This document shows positions 16,012 through 25,230 of a stretch of DNA of 64,000 nucleotides, piece by piece (within the stretch, counting starts at the first letter, position 1; every line of letters begins with the position of its first letter). This stretch comes from Rheinheimera oceanensis. Lineage in GTDB: Bacteria > Pseudomonadota > Gammaproteobacteria > Enterobacterales > Alteromonadaceae. The stretch covers positions 124,001-188,000 of the forward strand of contig NZ_JAGPNM010000003.1 of NCBI RefSeq assembly GCF_018831085.1, given 5' to 3'. The translations under genes and the position numbers were made by a program. The notes beneath the pieces are model-generated. The model saw only the letters and a list, made by a program, of their open reading frames with translations, was not told the origin of the DNA and did no database searches.

Positions 16012-18672
16012 ATGAACAGGTTGAATCAGCACAAGTTAGGTAAGAAAACAGTTCTTGCATCGATCCTGGCGTCGTTATTATTTCCGGCGCTGGCCCAGGA
16101 GCAACAGCAGCAAACAGCAGCAGATGATGATAATTATGAGGTTATTTCAGTAACCTTCCGTGGCAGTTTAGTGGCTGCGGCTGATATTAAACGCCAGGAT
16201 ACTAAAGTAACCGACGCCATCACCACGGAAGATATCGGCAAATTTCCCAGTGAAAACATTGCTGAAGCTATTCAGCGTATTCCGGGCGTACAAATTTCTA
16301 ACGTTAACGGCCGAGGCTCAACCATCAGCGTGCGCGGGCTCGGCTCGCAATATGCACGTACCACCCTGAACGGCCAGACCATGGCCAGCGCCGATTTTAC
16401 CAGTGGTTTTCGGTTTGACATTATCCAGACTGAACTGGCGTCGTTGATTGAGGTGATTAAATCGCCCACAGCAGACATGGATAGCGGCGGTTTATCCGGC
16501 ACTATTAATATTGATACCGCGTCGCCTTTATCCTTCAGAGAGCAAAAAATTCTGTTGTCGGCCAACGGCCAGTATTCAGAATTTTCACCCAGTGGTGATG
16601 TTACACCAAAAGCCAATTTTACCTATATTGACCAGTTCGCCGGTAATACTGTAGGCCTGTTGCTGAATATGGGCTATCAGCAGTTAGACGACCGGGTAGA
16701 CAACCTGTGGATGGATCGCTGGTTTGTTGATGCACAAGGCGATGTTACGCCGCGCCGGCCGCGCTATCGCCGTATTGACCGTGAAACCGACCGCACCTTG
16801 TTTAATGGTACCCTGCAATGGCGACCGTCGAATGAGTTTGAAGCTAAATTCACCGCTGTGTATGCCGGTGATGACACCAAACAGGATCTGAACCAGCAGG
16901 TGTTTTTGTTTAATGAAAACCAGATCACCCGCTTAGGTGCGGCTGAAAATGGCGTGTATAACCAGATCCAAATCAACAATTTTACCACCGAAAATAACCG
17001 CCAGCTGGAAGACAAAGACGCAAAATCGCAGGCTTATACCCTAGAGCTGGATTACGACTGGAACGACTGGGCCTTTAGCAGCGTGTTGCATTACACCGCC
17101 GGTAAAGCGGTACACAATGAAGAAGCGGCAATATTAGCGACAGTAATTTCACAGGCTACGCTGGATATTTCTAATCCGTCTAATGTGGTGTTTGATGTTG
17201 CTGAAAACCTGGCTGATCCGGCCTTGTACCCGGCAATAATGCCGCGTAATGAATACCCCAATGGCGCCAGCCGTAAAATGGATTCTGATGAAACCGCCGT
17301 GCAGTTTGATGCGACCCGTCTGCTGGACTGGCATGGTTTTACCAGTATTTCTGCCGGGGTTAAATACCGTAAAGAAACACTGGAGCGCGAAGTATACCGC
17401 ACTGACCGCGCTGCTATTGGTGATGCCGACCCGGCAGATTTACCGTCAATGGCTGAGTATGGTTATCTGGTAACAGACTTTCTCGACAACCAGATGAGTA
17501 TTCCACACAGCTGGATAGCACCCAATATTCAGGCATACCGTGATGCACTGGTGGCTGAAGGTGTAACGGTACCCACCTTATTTGCTGCCCAGTCCAGCTA
17601 TTCGATGGAGCGGCAAATTACCTCGGCCTACCTGATGGCTAACTTTGAAACTGAAGTATTTGGTTTGGCTCTGCGCGGTAATTTTGGTGGCCGCTACGAG
17701 CAAACCAAACGTGATGTTAATACTTATCTGACTGGCGACACTCACCCGGATAACGAAGAAATTAAACTGGCGATTGGTGAAATTACCCAAAGCTATGATT
17801 ACAACAACTTCCTGCCAAGCGCTAACTTTGTGCTGGCACTGAACGATGATATGCAGGTGCGCCTGGCTGCAGCCAAAGTACTGGTAAGGCCCATTCTGAC
17901 CTCTAACACCCAGTTAGCACCGTCAGAAACCTCGGGAGAAAATTCGGTTGGCAGCCGCACTTACACCGTCAATCTGGGCCAGCCGGAGCTAAAAGCCCTG
18001 ACAGCGAATCAGCTGGATTTAGGCTGGGAGTGGTACTACAGCCCGGGTGATTCGTTAACGGTAAACCTGTTTCAGAAAGATATTAAAAACGGCACCGTCA
18101 GCGAGCTGGTGTGCCCGGCACAATACAACGGCACAGCCCTGGGTATGGCCGGTTCAGAGTGCGTTGACGCCAGCGGCAATATTTACGATATCACCGCCAT
18201 TTACAACGACAGCTCCACGCTGACTGTAAAAGGCTACGAAATTGGCTGGAACCAGGGGCTGGATAACCTGTTACCGGTGGCCGGTTTTGGCTTAAGTTCT
18301 AACTATACCCGTATTCTGGTAGATGAAAGCGAAGGTTTTACCCTGAGCAACTCATCTGAACAAACCTGGAATATTACCGCTTACTGGGAAAACGAGGAGT
18401 TCAGTGCCCGTGTAGCCCTGAACCACCGCAGCCCCTATGTTCAGGATAGCAGCGATGCATTTTTTGCCCGTGAAGGCCGGGTGGTAAATGGCCGTAATCA
18501 GGTAGATTTGCTGTTGGGCTGGACCATCAGCGATCAGTGGTCAATGCGTTTTGGTGCACTTAACGTAGCCGGTAAAGATGAAGAAGCCTACCGTGATGAG
18601 CAAACCCGTGCCTGGCAAACTACCAGTGTGATCGGCCGCAGCTACTATCTGGGTGTAAGCTTTAGCATGTAA
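16012..18672 (+). CDS. TonB-dependent receptor for GlcNAc-containing oligosaccharides
   Basis: An 886-residue outer-membrane receptor. A signal peptide is at residues 1-28 (ends PALAQ). A TonB-box-like stretch (NYEVISVTF) is near residue 43. The plug domain follows (TEDIGKFPSENIAEAIQRIPGV, GRGSTISVRGLGSQYARTTLNG). The large beta-barrel ends in the aromatic terminus YYLGVSFSM. It belongs to the Xanthomonas/Caulobacter-type carbohydrate receptors. The position between the LacI operators and the GH89/nag genes implies uptake of GlcNAc oligosaccharides across the outer membrane. The actual ligand is inferred from context. Confidence 0.9.
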   Translation: MNRLNQHKLGKKTVLASILASLLFPALAQEQQQQTAADDDNYEVISVTFRGSLVAAADIKRQDTKVTDAITTEDIGKFPSENIAEAIQRIPGVQISNVNGRGSTISVRGLGSQYARTTLNGQTMASADFTSGFRFDIIQTELASLIEVIKSPTADMDSGGLSGTINIDTASPLSFREQKILLSANGQYSEFSPSGDVTPKANFTYIDQFAGNTVGLLLNMGYQQLDDRVDNLWMDRWFVDAQGDVTPRRPRYRRIDRETDRTLFNGTLQWRPSNEFEAKFTAVYAGDDTKQDLNQQVFLFNENQITRLGAAENGVYNQIQINNFTTENNRQLEDKDAKSQAYTLELDYDWNDWAFSSVLHYTAGKAVHNEEAAILATVISQATLDISNPSNVVFDVAENLADPALYPAIMPRNEYPNGASRKMDSDETAVQFDATRLLDWHGFTSISAGVKYRKETLEREVYRTDRAAIGDADPADLPSMAEYGYLVTDFLDNQMSIPHSWIAPNIQAYRDALVAEGVTVPTLFAAQSSYSMERQITSAYLMANFETEVFGLALRGNFGGRYEQTKRDVNTYLTGDTHPDNEEIKLAIGEITQSYDYNNFLPSANFVLALNDDMQVRLAAAKVLVRPILTSNTQLAPSETSGENSVGSRTYTVNLGQPELKALTANQLDLGWEWYYSPGDSLTVNLFQKDIKNGTVSELVCPAQYNGTALGMAGSECVDASGNIYDITAIYNDSSTLTVKGYEIGWNQGLDNLLPVAGFGLSSNYTRILVDESEGFTLSNSSEQTWNITAYWENEEFSARVALNHRSPYVQDSSDAFFAREGRVVNGRNQVDLLLGWTISDQWSMRFGALNVAGKDEEAYRDEQTRAWQTTSVIGRSYYLGVSFSM

Positions 18673-18684
18673 GCCTCAGTAGTA

Positions 18685-18714
18685 ACAGGGCCTGCCGCCT
18701 GGGGCAGGCCCTGT
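18685..18714 (+). terminator. Strong GC-rich hairpin between receptor and GH89 genes
   Basis: Arms ACAGGGCCTGCC and GGCAGGCCCTGT (12 bp, perfect) enclose six bases. There is no following T-run, so it may be a partial terminator or an mRNA-stabilising hairpin that keeps the receptor transcript more abundant than the downstream genes. Confidence 0.6.
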
Positions 18715-18751
18715 GTTGTGCATTATAACGATGATAGTAAAAGGACATCCC

Positions 18752-21034
18752 ATGCATTTATTCCCAATGAATTTATCTCAGTTTCGCCGTAAGGTACTGG
18801 CTTCCTGCTTGTTGGCTGGCGTACTGTTAACCGGTTGCAGCCCGGTAGTTGAGCAACCGCAAAGCGTAGTGGCAGAGCAACAAAACAGTGCAGGCGCTGA
18901 ACCGGTGCGGCAGCTGTTTGAACGGGTGGCAGGCCAGGCTGTACCGCATGTGCATTTTTCGCTGGTTAATGATGAACAGCCAGATTGGTATCAGGTTGAG
19001 GCGCAGGGCGGCCAGCTGTATGTCAGTGCCAATGCGTTAACGGCGCTAAGTTACGGTACTTATGAATATCTGCGCCAGATTGGCGCTATGTCGGTAAGCT
19101 GGGAAGGCAGCCGGGTGCAGTTGCCACAGCAGTTTGCTGATTACCCGGCCGAGCGGGTTACGGCATTATTTCAGCAGCGCGCTTACTTAAATGTCTGTGC
19201 TTATGGTTACACCACACCCTGGTGGAATTGGGAGCGCTGGCAGCAGGAGCTGGACTGGATGGCGTTGCATGGGGTAAATAACCCGGTGGCGATGGAAGGC
19301 CAGGAATATATCTGGCAACTGCTGTGGCGCGAGTTTGGCGTATCTGATGATGAACTGGCGGCTTACTTCTCTGGCCCTGCATTTACCCCCTGGCAGCGGA
19401 TGGGCAATATTGAAGGCCACGAAGGCCCGTTGCCACAAGCTTATATCGATAAAAAACATCAGTTACAAAAACAGATCCTGCAAAAAATGGCGAGCTACAA
19501 CATGAAACCGGTGGTACCGGCGTTCTCCGGTTATGTGCCGGAGCAGTTTGTTAAAATGTTCCCTGACGCCCGGATCATTGAAATGAAAGCCTGGAGTGGT
19601 TTTCCTAAACCCACCTATTGGCTCGATCCTGCCGATCCGCTGTTTGCCAAAGTTGCCAGGCGTTTTATAGAGCTTTACAACGCTGAATATGGTGAGCAGA
19701 AATACTACCTGATGGATGCCTTTAACGAAATGCTGCCGCCGGTATCAAAAGATAACCGTTATCAGGATCTGGCCGGTTATGGCGAAGCGTTGTATCAGTC
19801 TCTGGCGCAGGTAGTGCCCGACGCCACCTGGGTAATGCAGGGCTGGATGTTTGGCTCAGACAGGCATTTCTGGGATCTGGATTCCATTCAGGCTTTTTTA
19901 AGCAAAATACCTGATGACAAAATGATGATCCACGATATCGGTAACGACCGCTACGACGTATGGCAGGGCGCCAAAGGGTTTTACGGCAAGCAGTGGGTGT
20001 TTGGTTTTATCCATAATTACGGTGGCAGCAACCCGGTATATGCCGATTTTGATTTCTACCGCGAAAAAACTGCTTATGCACTACAGCATGAAGAAAAAGG
20101 CAATTTAACCGGTTATGGCGTATTTCCCGAGGGGATCCACGGTACGTCATCGGCATACGAATATATGTTCGACGTAGCCTGGCAAGGGCAGGCTACTGCA
20201 ACAACAGAGTGGCTGCAGCAATACCTGAATGCCCGTTACGGCAGCACCAGCCCCGCGTTGTTGTCAGCCTGGAATAAACTGTACAAAGCAGTGCTTAGCA
20301 CCAAGTATTGGGATCCGCGTTGGTGGGAAGGCTCAGCAGGTGCTTATTTGTTATTTAAACGCCCTTCAACAGAATATCTGCGTGCTACAGGTGCACCGGG
20401 TGATTTAGCTTTGCTGGATGAGGCACTGCGTGATTTGGTGGCCTTACCGCAGGCACAGCAGCAAGACAGGTTATTCCGTTATGATCTGGTTGACTTTGCC
20501 CGCCATGCAGTTACCCAGCATATTGATACGTTGCTGCAACATACCACTCTGGCTTATCAGCAGGGTAAAGTAGAACAGGGCGATAATTTCCGCCGTCAGG
20601 CTGAGCAACTGATACTGGGTGTGGATGCGCTGATTGGCGGCCAGCAGGAAACGCTTTACAGCTGGGTTAACGATGCCCGCGCCTATGCTGATAGCCCGGA
20701 ATTAGCCGACTTATACGAGCGCAATGCCCGTAAGCAAGTCACTATTTGGGGTGGAGAGAGTTTAAAAGACTACGCCTCTAAAGCCTGGCAGGGTATGTAT
20801 GCACACTTTTATCTGCCGCGCTGGCAGCTGTTTTTCGATGCCCAGCGCCAAGCCGCAGTAAATGGTAAGCCACTGGATACTGCCGCACTGGAGCAACAAT
20901 TAATTGCCTGGGAAAACGCCTGGCTGGAGCAACCGTTACCGCCTGCATCAGCAGTGCCGGCCGATGTGGTGTCTGCAGTAAAAGCGCTGCAACAACTGGT
21001 TACCGCCAGTAAAGCGCCGCCGTCGAATCTTTAA
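18752..21034 (+). CDS. Alpha-N-acetylglucosaminidase (GH89), lipoprotein
   Basis: A 760-residue homologue of human lysosomal NAGLU. It hydrolyses terminal alpha-linked GlcNAc, as found in heparan-type chains or alpha-GlcNAc-capped mucin glycans. A signal peptide with lipobox LLTGC (Cys29) predicts a membrane-anchored periplasmic or surface enzyme. The catalytic region contains YLNVCAYGYTTPWWNWERW, NNPVAMEGQEYIWQ, FNEM (Glu326, candidate acid/base) and FPEGIHG (Glu460, candidate nucleophile). The start at 18752 follows AAAGGA. It is the first enzyme after the receptor and is followed by nagX after 13 bp. Confidence 0.93.
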   Translation: MHLFPMNLSQFRRKVLASCLLAGVLLTGCSPVVEQPQSVVAEQQNSAGAEPVRQLFERVAGQAVPHVHFSLVNDEQPDWYQVEAQGGQLYVSANALTALSYGTYEYLRQIGAMSVSWEGSRVQLPQQFADYPAERVTALFQQRAYLNVCAYGYTTPWWNWERWQQELDWMALHGVNNPVAMEGQEYIWQLLWREFGVSDDELAAYFSGPAFTPWQRMGNIEGHEGPLPQAYIDKKHQLQKQILQKMASYNMKPVVPAFSGYVPEQFVKMFPDARIIEMKAWSGFPKPTYWLDPADPLFAKVARRFIELYNAEYGEQKYYLMDAFNEMLPPVSKDNRYQDLAGYGEALYQSLAQVVPDATWVMQGWMFGSDRHFWDLDSIQAFLSKIPDDKMMIHDIGNDRYDVWQGAKGFYGKQWVFGFIHNYGGSNPVYADFDFYREKTAYALQHEEKGNLTGYGVFPEGIHGTSSAYEYMFDVAWQGQATATTEWLQQYLNARYGSTSPALLSAWNKLYKAVLSTKYWDPRWWEGSAGAYLLFKRPSTEYLRATGAPGDLALLDEALRDLVALPQAQQQDRLFRYDLVDFARHAVTQHIDTLLQHTTLAYQQGKVEQGDNFRRQAEQLILGVDALIGGQQETLYSWVNDARAYADSPELADLYERNARKQVTIWGGESLKDYASKAWQGMYAHFYLPRWQLFFDAQRQAAVNGKPLDTAALEQQLIAWENAWLEQPLPPASAVPADVVSAVKALQQLVTASKAPPSNL

Positions 21035-21047
21035 GCAGGAATATACT

Positions 21048-22124
21048 ATGCAGTCACAACGTTTGCTGGCATTAGACTTATTCCGCGGTTTAACCATTCT
21101 GTTTATGATTATGGTTAACAGCCCTAACACCTATGGTGAGTTTTCTCATGCCTACTGGGAAGGGGTTACTTTTGCCGATTTTATTTTTCCGTTCTTTTTG
21201 GTCATTGTCGGTGTAGCGGTAGCCATCGGTTTACAACCGGTGGCGCGTAGCGCACAGCAGCTACAAGAGGTGCGGGTAAAAATTTTGCGCCGCACTCTGA
21301 TCCTGTTTGGCCTTGGCATCTTCGTTAACCTGATTTACCTGAAATTTGCCGACCTGCGCATTCTTGGCGTACTGCAACGTATTGCACTGGTGTATCTGGT
21401 GTGCTCGTTGCTGTCGATGCACTGCAGTACTAAACGCCTGGTGCAAATTACGGTGTTTATTCTGCTGAGTTACTGGCTGCTGATTTTACTGGTACCGGCT
21501 CCGGGTTTAGCTGCAGGGCAACTGCAGCGTGATGCCAACCTGATTAACTGGTTCGACAGTCAGTTTCTGCCCGGTATGTTATGGCGCGGTAGCTGGGATC
21601 CTGAAGGCATACTCAGCACTTATCCGGCTATCGCCAGCGGTTTATTTGGCGTCATTATGGGGAGGTTAGTGTTGCAGTATAAGCAGCAACTGCCACAACT
21701 GGTGATGCTGCTGTTTGTGCTGGGCTTTAGCAGCTTTTTACTTGGTTGCCTGTGGAGCTTGTGGTTTCCGCTGATTAAGCAAATCTGGAGCAGCTCTTTT
21801 GTTCTGGTAACCAGCGGTATGGCCAGCATGGTACTGGCACTGCTGATTTGGTACACCGACGTACAGCAATACCGCAAGTTTACTCAGGTTTCACTGGTGT
21901 TTGGTGCCAATGCCATTGTGGCTTATGTGCTGCATGTAGCGCTGGAAAAACTGCTGGAACTGCAAATTGCAGGTGTGTCGGTACACGGCAGCTATTTGCA
22001 GTTAGCTGAACAGCTTGGTTTAAGCCGGTTTTTCAGCGCCGGGCTTTGGATAGTTGCCTTTCTGGCCTTGTGTTACATGCCGGTATGGTGGATGTATCAG
22101 CGCAAAATCTTCGTAAAAATTTAA
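21048..22124 (+). CDS. nagX: NagX, HGSNAT-like membrane acyltransferase family protein
   Basis: A 358-residue inner-membrane protein with about ten hydrophobic segments. It starts RLLALDLFRGLTILFMIMVNSP, the signature of the heparan-alpha-glucosaminide N-acetyltransferase (HGSNAT)-like family that includes NagX of proteobacterial nag loci. In humans the relative acetylates the terminal glucosamine of heparan in the lysosomal membrane. The bacterial role is not settled; transport or acetylation of glucosaminyl ends are both proposed. It lies 13 bp behind the GH89 gene. The nagK frame opens at its stop codon (TAATG). Confidence 0.88.
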   Translation: MQSQRLLALDLFRGLTILFMIMVNSPNTYGEFSHAYWEGVTFADFIFPFFLVIVGVAVAIGLQPVARSAQQLQEVRVKILRRTLILFGLGIFVNLIYLKFADLRILGVLQRIALVYLVCSLLSMHCSTKRLVQITVFILLSYWLLILLVPAPGLAAGQLQRDANLINWFDSQFLPGMLWRGSWDPEGILSTYPAIASGLFGVIMGRLVLQYKQQLPQLVMLLFVLGFSSFLLGCLWSLWFPLIKQIWSSSFVLVTSGMASMVLALLIWYTDVQQYRKFTQVSLVFGANAIVAYVLHVALEKLLELQIAGVSVHGSYLQLAEQLGLSRFFSAGLWIVAFLALCYMPVWWMYQRKIFVKI

Positions 22125-22156
22125 TGACATCAGCAGTGCAGTCTGAGGAGATTTTA

Positions 22157-23047
22157 GTGCAGCAAAGCGAACAACTTTTTATCGGCGTGGATGGTGGTGG
22201 CAGCAAGTGTAAAGCCCGGCTGGAAAACGCCAGCGGCCAGTTGCTGGCCGAAGCCGTAGCAGGCCCGGCCAACCCGGCGACAGACTTTGCCCAGACCACC
22301 GATTCTATACTCAGCGCCTGTCAGCGCGTGTTGCAGCAGGCCGGTTATGCCAGTGCAATGTTAGCGCAAAGCCATGTGGTGGCGGGCCTGGCGGGGGTAA
22401 ATGTGCCCAGGGTGCAGCGGCAAATGCAAAACTGGCGGCACCCTTTTGCCAGTATGCAGGTTACTACCGATTTACATATTGCCTGCCTGGGTGCCCATGG
22501 CGGGCGCGATGGCGCCATTTTAATAACCGGTACCGGTACCGCCGCTTTTGCCAGTGTGAATGGCGAACAATGGTTATTCAGTGCACAGGGTTTTCCGTTG
22601 GGGGATCGGGGCAGTGGTGCCTGGCTTGGCTGGCAGGGGGTGAGCGCTACGCTGGATGTACTGGATGGCCTGCAACCGGCAACAGAGCTGACGCGCAGTA
22701 TATGCCGCCGCCTGGGGGTAAGCAGCAATACCGAGCTGATCAGCTGCTGCATAGGTTACAAAGCTGCAGATTACGGCCAGTTGGCACCCTTGGTATTGCA
22801 ACAACAGCAACAGGGCGATCCTTATGCCTGCGATATTCTGGCCAGGGGGCTTAGTTATATTCAGGCGTTATTGCAGCGCCTGCAGGACAGCGGCGCGCCG
22901 CAGATTGCCATGATAGGCGGTTTAGCACCACAACTGGCGGCGTTATTACCGGCAGCATTACAGCAACAATTCAGCCAGGTGCAGGGCCCGCCTGAGGCAG
23001 GCGCCAGTGCACTGGCCCGGCAGTATTTTCTGGAGAAACAACTATGA
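22157..23047 (+). CDS. nagK: N-acetylglucosamine kinase (BadF/BadG/NAGK type)
   Basis: Phosphorylates GlcNAc to GlcNAc-6-phosphate with ATP in the cytoplasm. It has the ASKHA ATPase motifs: IGVDGGGSKCKARL (phosphate 1), ITGTGTAAF and GDRGSGAWLG (phosphate 2), and AMIGGLAPQL (adenosine). GTG 22157 was chosen because GAGGAG precedes it by 6-7 bases. An in-frame ATG at 22124, overlapping the nagX stop as TAATG, would add 11 residues. The stop overlaps the nagB start by ATGA, showing translational coupling. Confidence 0.9.
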   Translation: MQQSEQLFIGVDGGGSKCKARLENASGQLLAEAVAGPANPATDFAQTTDSILSACQRVLQQAGYASAMLAQSHVVAGLAGVNVPRVQRQMQNWRHPFASMQVTTDLHIACLGAHGGRDGAILITGTGTAAFASVNGEQWLFSAQGFPLGDRGSGAWLGWQGVSATLDVLDGLQPATELTRSICRRLGVSSNTELISCCIGYKAADYGQLAPLVLQQQQQGDPYACDILARGLSYIQALLQRLQDSGAPQIAMIGGLAPQLAALLPAALQQQFSQVQGPPEAGASALARQYFLEKQL

Positions 23048-24036
23048 CCCTGATGCGACAGGAAGCCAGCGAAACCTGGCAACGCATTCAACAACAAATT
23101 GACAGCAACGGCAGCTTATATGCCGAAGTGGCAGAGCGCATTCGCGGCTTTGACCCGGCCTTTGTTTATATTGTTGGCCGTGGCACTTCTGATCATGCCG
23201 GGGTATTTGCCCGCTATCTGATTGAGGTGGAACTGGGCGTGGTGGTAGCGGCTGCTGCGCCTTCTGTAGCCAGTTTATTTGCCCGCCAGCTTAAACTGCA
23301 ACGCGCACTGGTGCTGCTGATATCTCAGTCTGGCCGCAGTGAAGACATACTGGCACAGGCCCGTGCCGCCAAACAAAGCGGGGCTTTGGTGCTGGCGCTG
23401 GTAAATGATATAAGTTCACCGCTGGCAGCCCTGGCCGACTATGCGGTGCCATTGCTGGCCGGGCCGGAAAAAGCCGTAGCGGCAACCAAGAGTTATTTGT
23501 GTACGCTGGCTGCGATACTGCAGCTGGTAGCGCACTGGAAGCAGAATGCGGCACTGCTAACGGCATTAAACAGTTTACCGCAAGCGCTGCAAAGCGTACT
23601 GGCACAACCGGCTCAGTTGCAATTGCCGCACCTGCAACAACTGCGGCACTGTGTGGTATTGGGGCGTGCTTTTGGTTATGCCATTAGCCGCGAAATAGCA
23701 CTTAAAATCAAAGAAGTATGCGGTATTCAGGCCGAAGCCTTCAGCAGCGCCGAGTTTTTACACGGCCCGGTGTCGTTACTAAACCAGCCGCTGACATTGT
23801 TAAATGTGGCGCTGGAGGATGAAAGTACCGCTGCACACCAGGTGCAAATCAGTGAGGTGAAAAAGCGCGGTGCTGAGGTAGTAACACTGCACAGCACCCT
23901 GGCGGATATTCATCCGCGCCTGCAGCCATTATTGCTGATGCAGCGCTTTTATCTGGATATTGAAGCCATAGCAGTGGCAATGGGTAAAAACCCGGATGCA
24001 CCGGTGGGGCTGAATAAAGTGACCATTACGCTGTGA
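23044..24036 (+). CDS. nagB-II: SIS-domain glucosamine-6-phosphate deaminase (NagB-II)
   Basis: A 330-residue protein with two SIS domains. The segments YIVGRGTSDHAG, LLISQSGRSEDIL and EKAVAATKSYLCTLAA, and the C-terminal GLNKVTITL, are shared with the isomerase half of glucosamine-fructose-6-phosphate aminotransferase; the glutaminase half is absent. NagB-II enzymes convert glucosamine-6-phosphate to fructose-6-phosphate and ammonia and replace classic NagB in many alteromonads. The presence of nagK and nagA on either side supports this catabolic role. It overlaps nagK by 4 bp. Confidence 0.92.
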   Translation: MTLMRQEASETWQRIQQQIDSNGSLYAEVAERIRGFDPAFVYIVGRGTSDHAGVFARYLIEVELGVVVAAAAPSVASLFARQLKLQRALVLLISQSGRSEDILAQARAAKQSGALVLALVNDISSPLAALADYAVPLLAGPEKAVAATKSYLCTLAAILQLVAHWKQNAALLTALNSLPQALQSVLAQPAQLQLPHLQQLRHCVVLGRAFGYAISREIALKIKEVCGIQAEAFSSAEFLHGPVSLLNQPLTLLNVALEDESTAAHQVQISEVKKRGAEVVTLHSTLADIHPRLQPLLLMQRFYLDIEAIAVAMGKNPDAPVGLNKVTITL

Positions 24037-24060
24037 GTGTTAAATTGCGAGTGTTAAATT
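24033..24060 (+). repeat. 14-bp tandem repeat between nagB-II and nagA
   Basis: GTGAGTGTTAAATT (24033-24046) is followed by GCGAGTGTTAAATT (24047-24060). The first contains the nagB-II stop codon and the second abuts the nagA ATG. The duplication separates two genes that otherwise would nearly overlap. Confidence 0.8.
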
Positions 24061-25230
24061 ATGAGTTTGGCAAATAGCGTTATGCAAACCCTGTATGTGG
24101 CGCAATGCTTTGATGGCAGGCAGCTACTTACCGATGTCAGGCTGGACTGGCAACACGGCCGTATCAGTGCTATTCAGGCCGGGGTTAAGCCAGGGCAACC
24201 TGGCCAGCAGTTACAGGGGCTGCTTTGCCCCGGCTTTTTTGACATTCAGGTAAATGGCGGCGGGGGCGTGTTATTTAACCAGCAGCCGGATACCGCCGCC
24301 CTGCGCACCATCAGCCAGGCGCATTTGCAGTTTGGCACCACGGCCATGCTACCAACGGTAATTACCGATAAATTGCAGGTTATGCAAGCTGCCGCCGATG
24401 CGGTAGCCGGGCTGTTACCACAAGCCGGGCATACAGTAGTGGGTATTCACTTTGAAGGCCCGCATCTTTCAACCGCGCGGCGGGGTATTCACCCGGCAGA
24501 CTGTATCCGGCCCTTGTCTGATGCTGAGCTGGCACTGTTTTGCCGTAAAGATCTGGGCATTGTTATGGTAACGCTGGCACCGGAAACCGTACCGGTAGCG
24601 CAAATCCGCGAGTTATGTGCTGCGGGCGTTATTGTTTGCCTGGGCCATTCTGCCGCCACGGCAGAGCAAGCACTGGCCGCTATTGATGCCGGAGTCCGCT
24701 GTTTTACGCATTTATTTAATGCTATGTCGCCGCTGACCAGCCGCGAGCCCGGCATGGTAGGCGCTGCGCTGGCAAGCACAGATGTGTATTGCGGCCTTAT
24801 TCTGGACCATTTGCATGTGCATCCGTTGTCGGCGCGTATTGCCGCGCAGTGTAAAGGTGAGGATAAGCTAATTCTGGTCACCGATGCGATGGCACACACC
24901 GGTAGTGAGCTACAAACCTTAGCTTATCAGCATACTGAAATCCGCCGCGACGGCTTAAAGCTTACACTGCCTGATGGCACGCTGGCCGGGTCAGCGCTGG
25001 ATATGCTGACGGCACTGCGCCACTACCATCATGATTTAGCATTACCGCTTAGCAGCGGTTTAAAAGCGCTTAGCACTAACCCGGCCGGGTTGTGTGGCCT
25101 GCATACTGACATCGGTTACCTGCAACAGGGCGCGCTGGCCAATATGCTGTTGCTTAATACCGAACTGGATATACAGCGCTGCTGGTTACAGGGCGCTCAG
25201 ATTAATAACAACAACAGGATACAGTTATGA
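24061..25230 (+). CDS. nagA: N-acetylglucosamine-6-phosphate deacetylase
   Basis: A 389-residue amidohydrolase that removes acetate from GlcNAc-6-phosphate. Key motifs are PGFFDIQVNGGGG, GIHFEGPHLS (metal-binding Glu), CLGHSAAT and THLFNAMSPL (metal-binding His), and LVTDAMAHTG (catalytic Asp). The ATG at 24061 directly follows the 14-bp repeat, with GAG as the only ribosome-site-like element; an ATG at 24082 is possible. The stop overlaps the nagP start by ATGA. Confidence 0.95.
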   Translation: MSLANSVMQTLYVAQCFDGRQLLTDVRLDWQHGRISAIQAGVKPGQPGQQLQGLLCPGFFDIQVNGGGGVLFNQQPDTAALRTISQAHLQFGTTAMLPTVITDKLQVMQAAADAVAGLLPQAGHTVVGIHFEGPHLSTARRGIHPADCIRPLSDAELALFCRKDLGIVMVTLAPETVPVAQIRELCAAGVIVCLGHSAATAEQALAAIDAGVRCFTHLFNAMSPLTSREPGMVGAALASTDVYCGLILDHLHVHPLSARIAAQCKGEDKLILVTDAMAHTGSELQTLAYQHTEIRRDGLKLTLPDGTLAGSALDMLTALRHYHHDLALPLSSGLKALSTNPAGLCGLHTDIGYLQQGALANMLLLNTELDIQRCWLQGAQINNNNRIQL

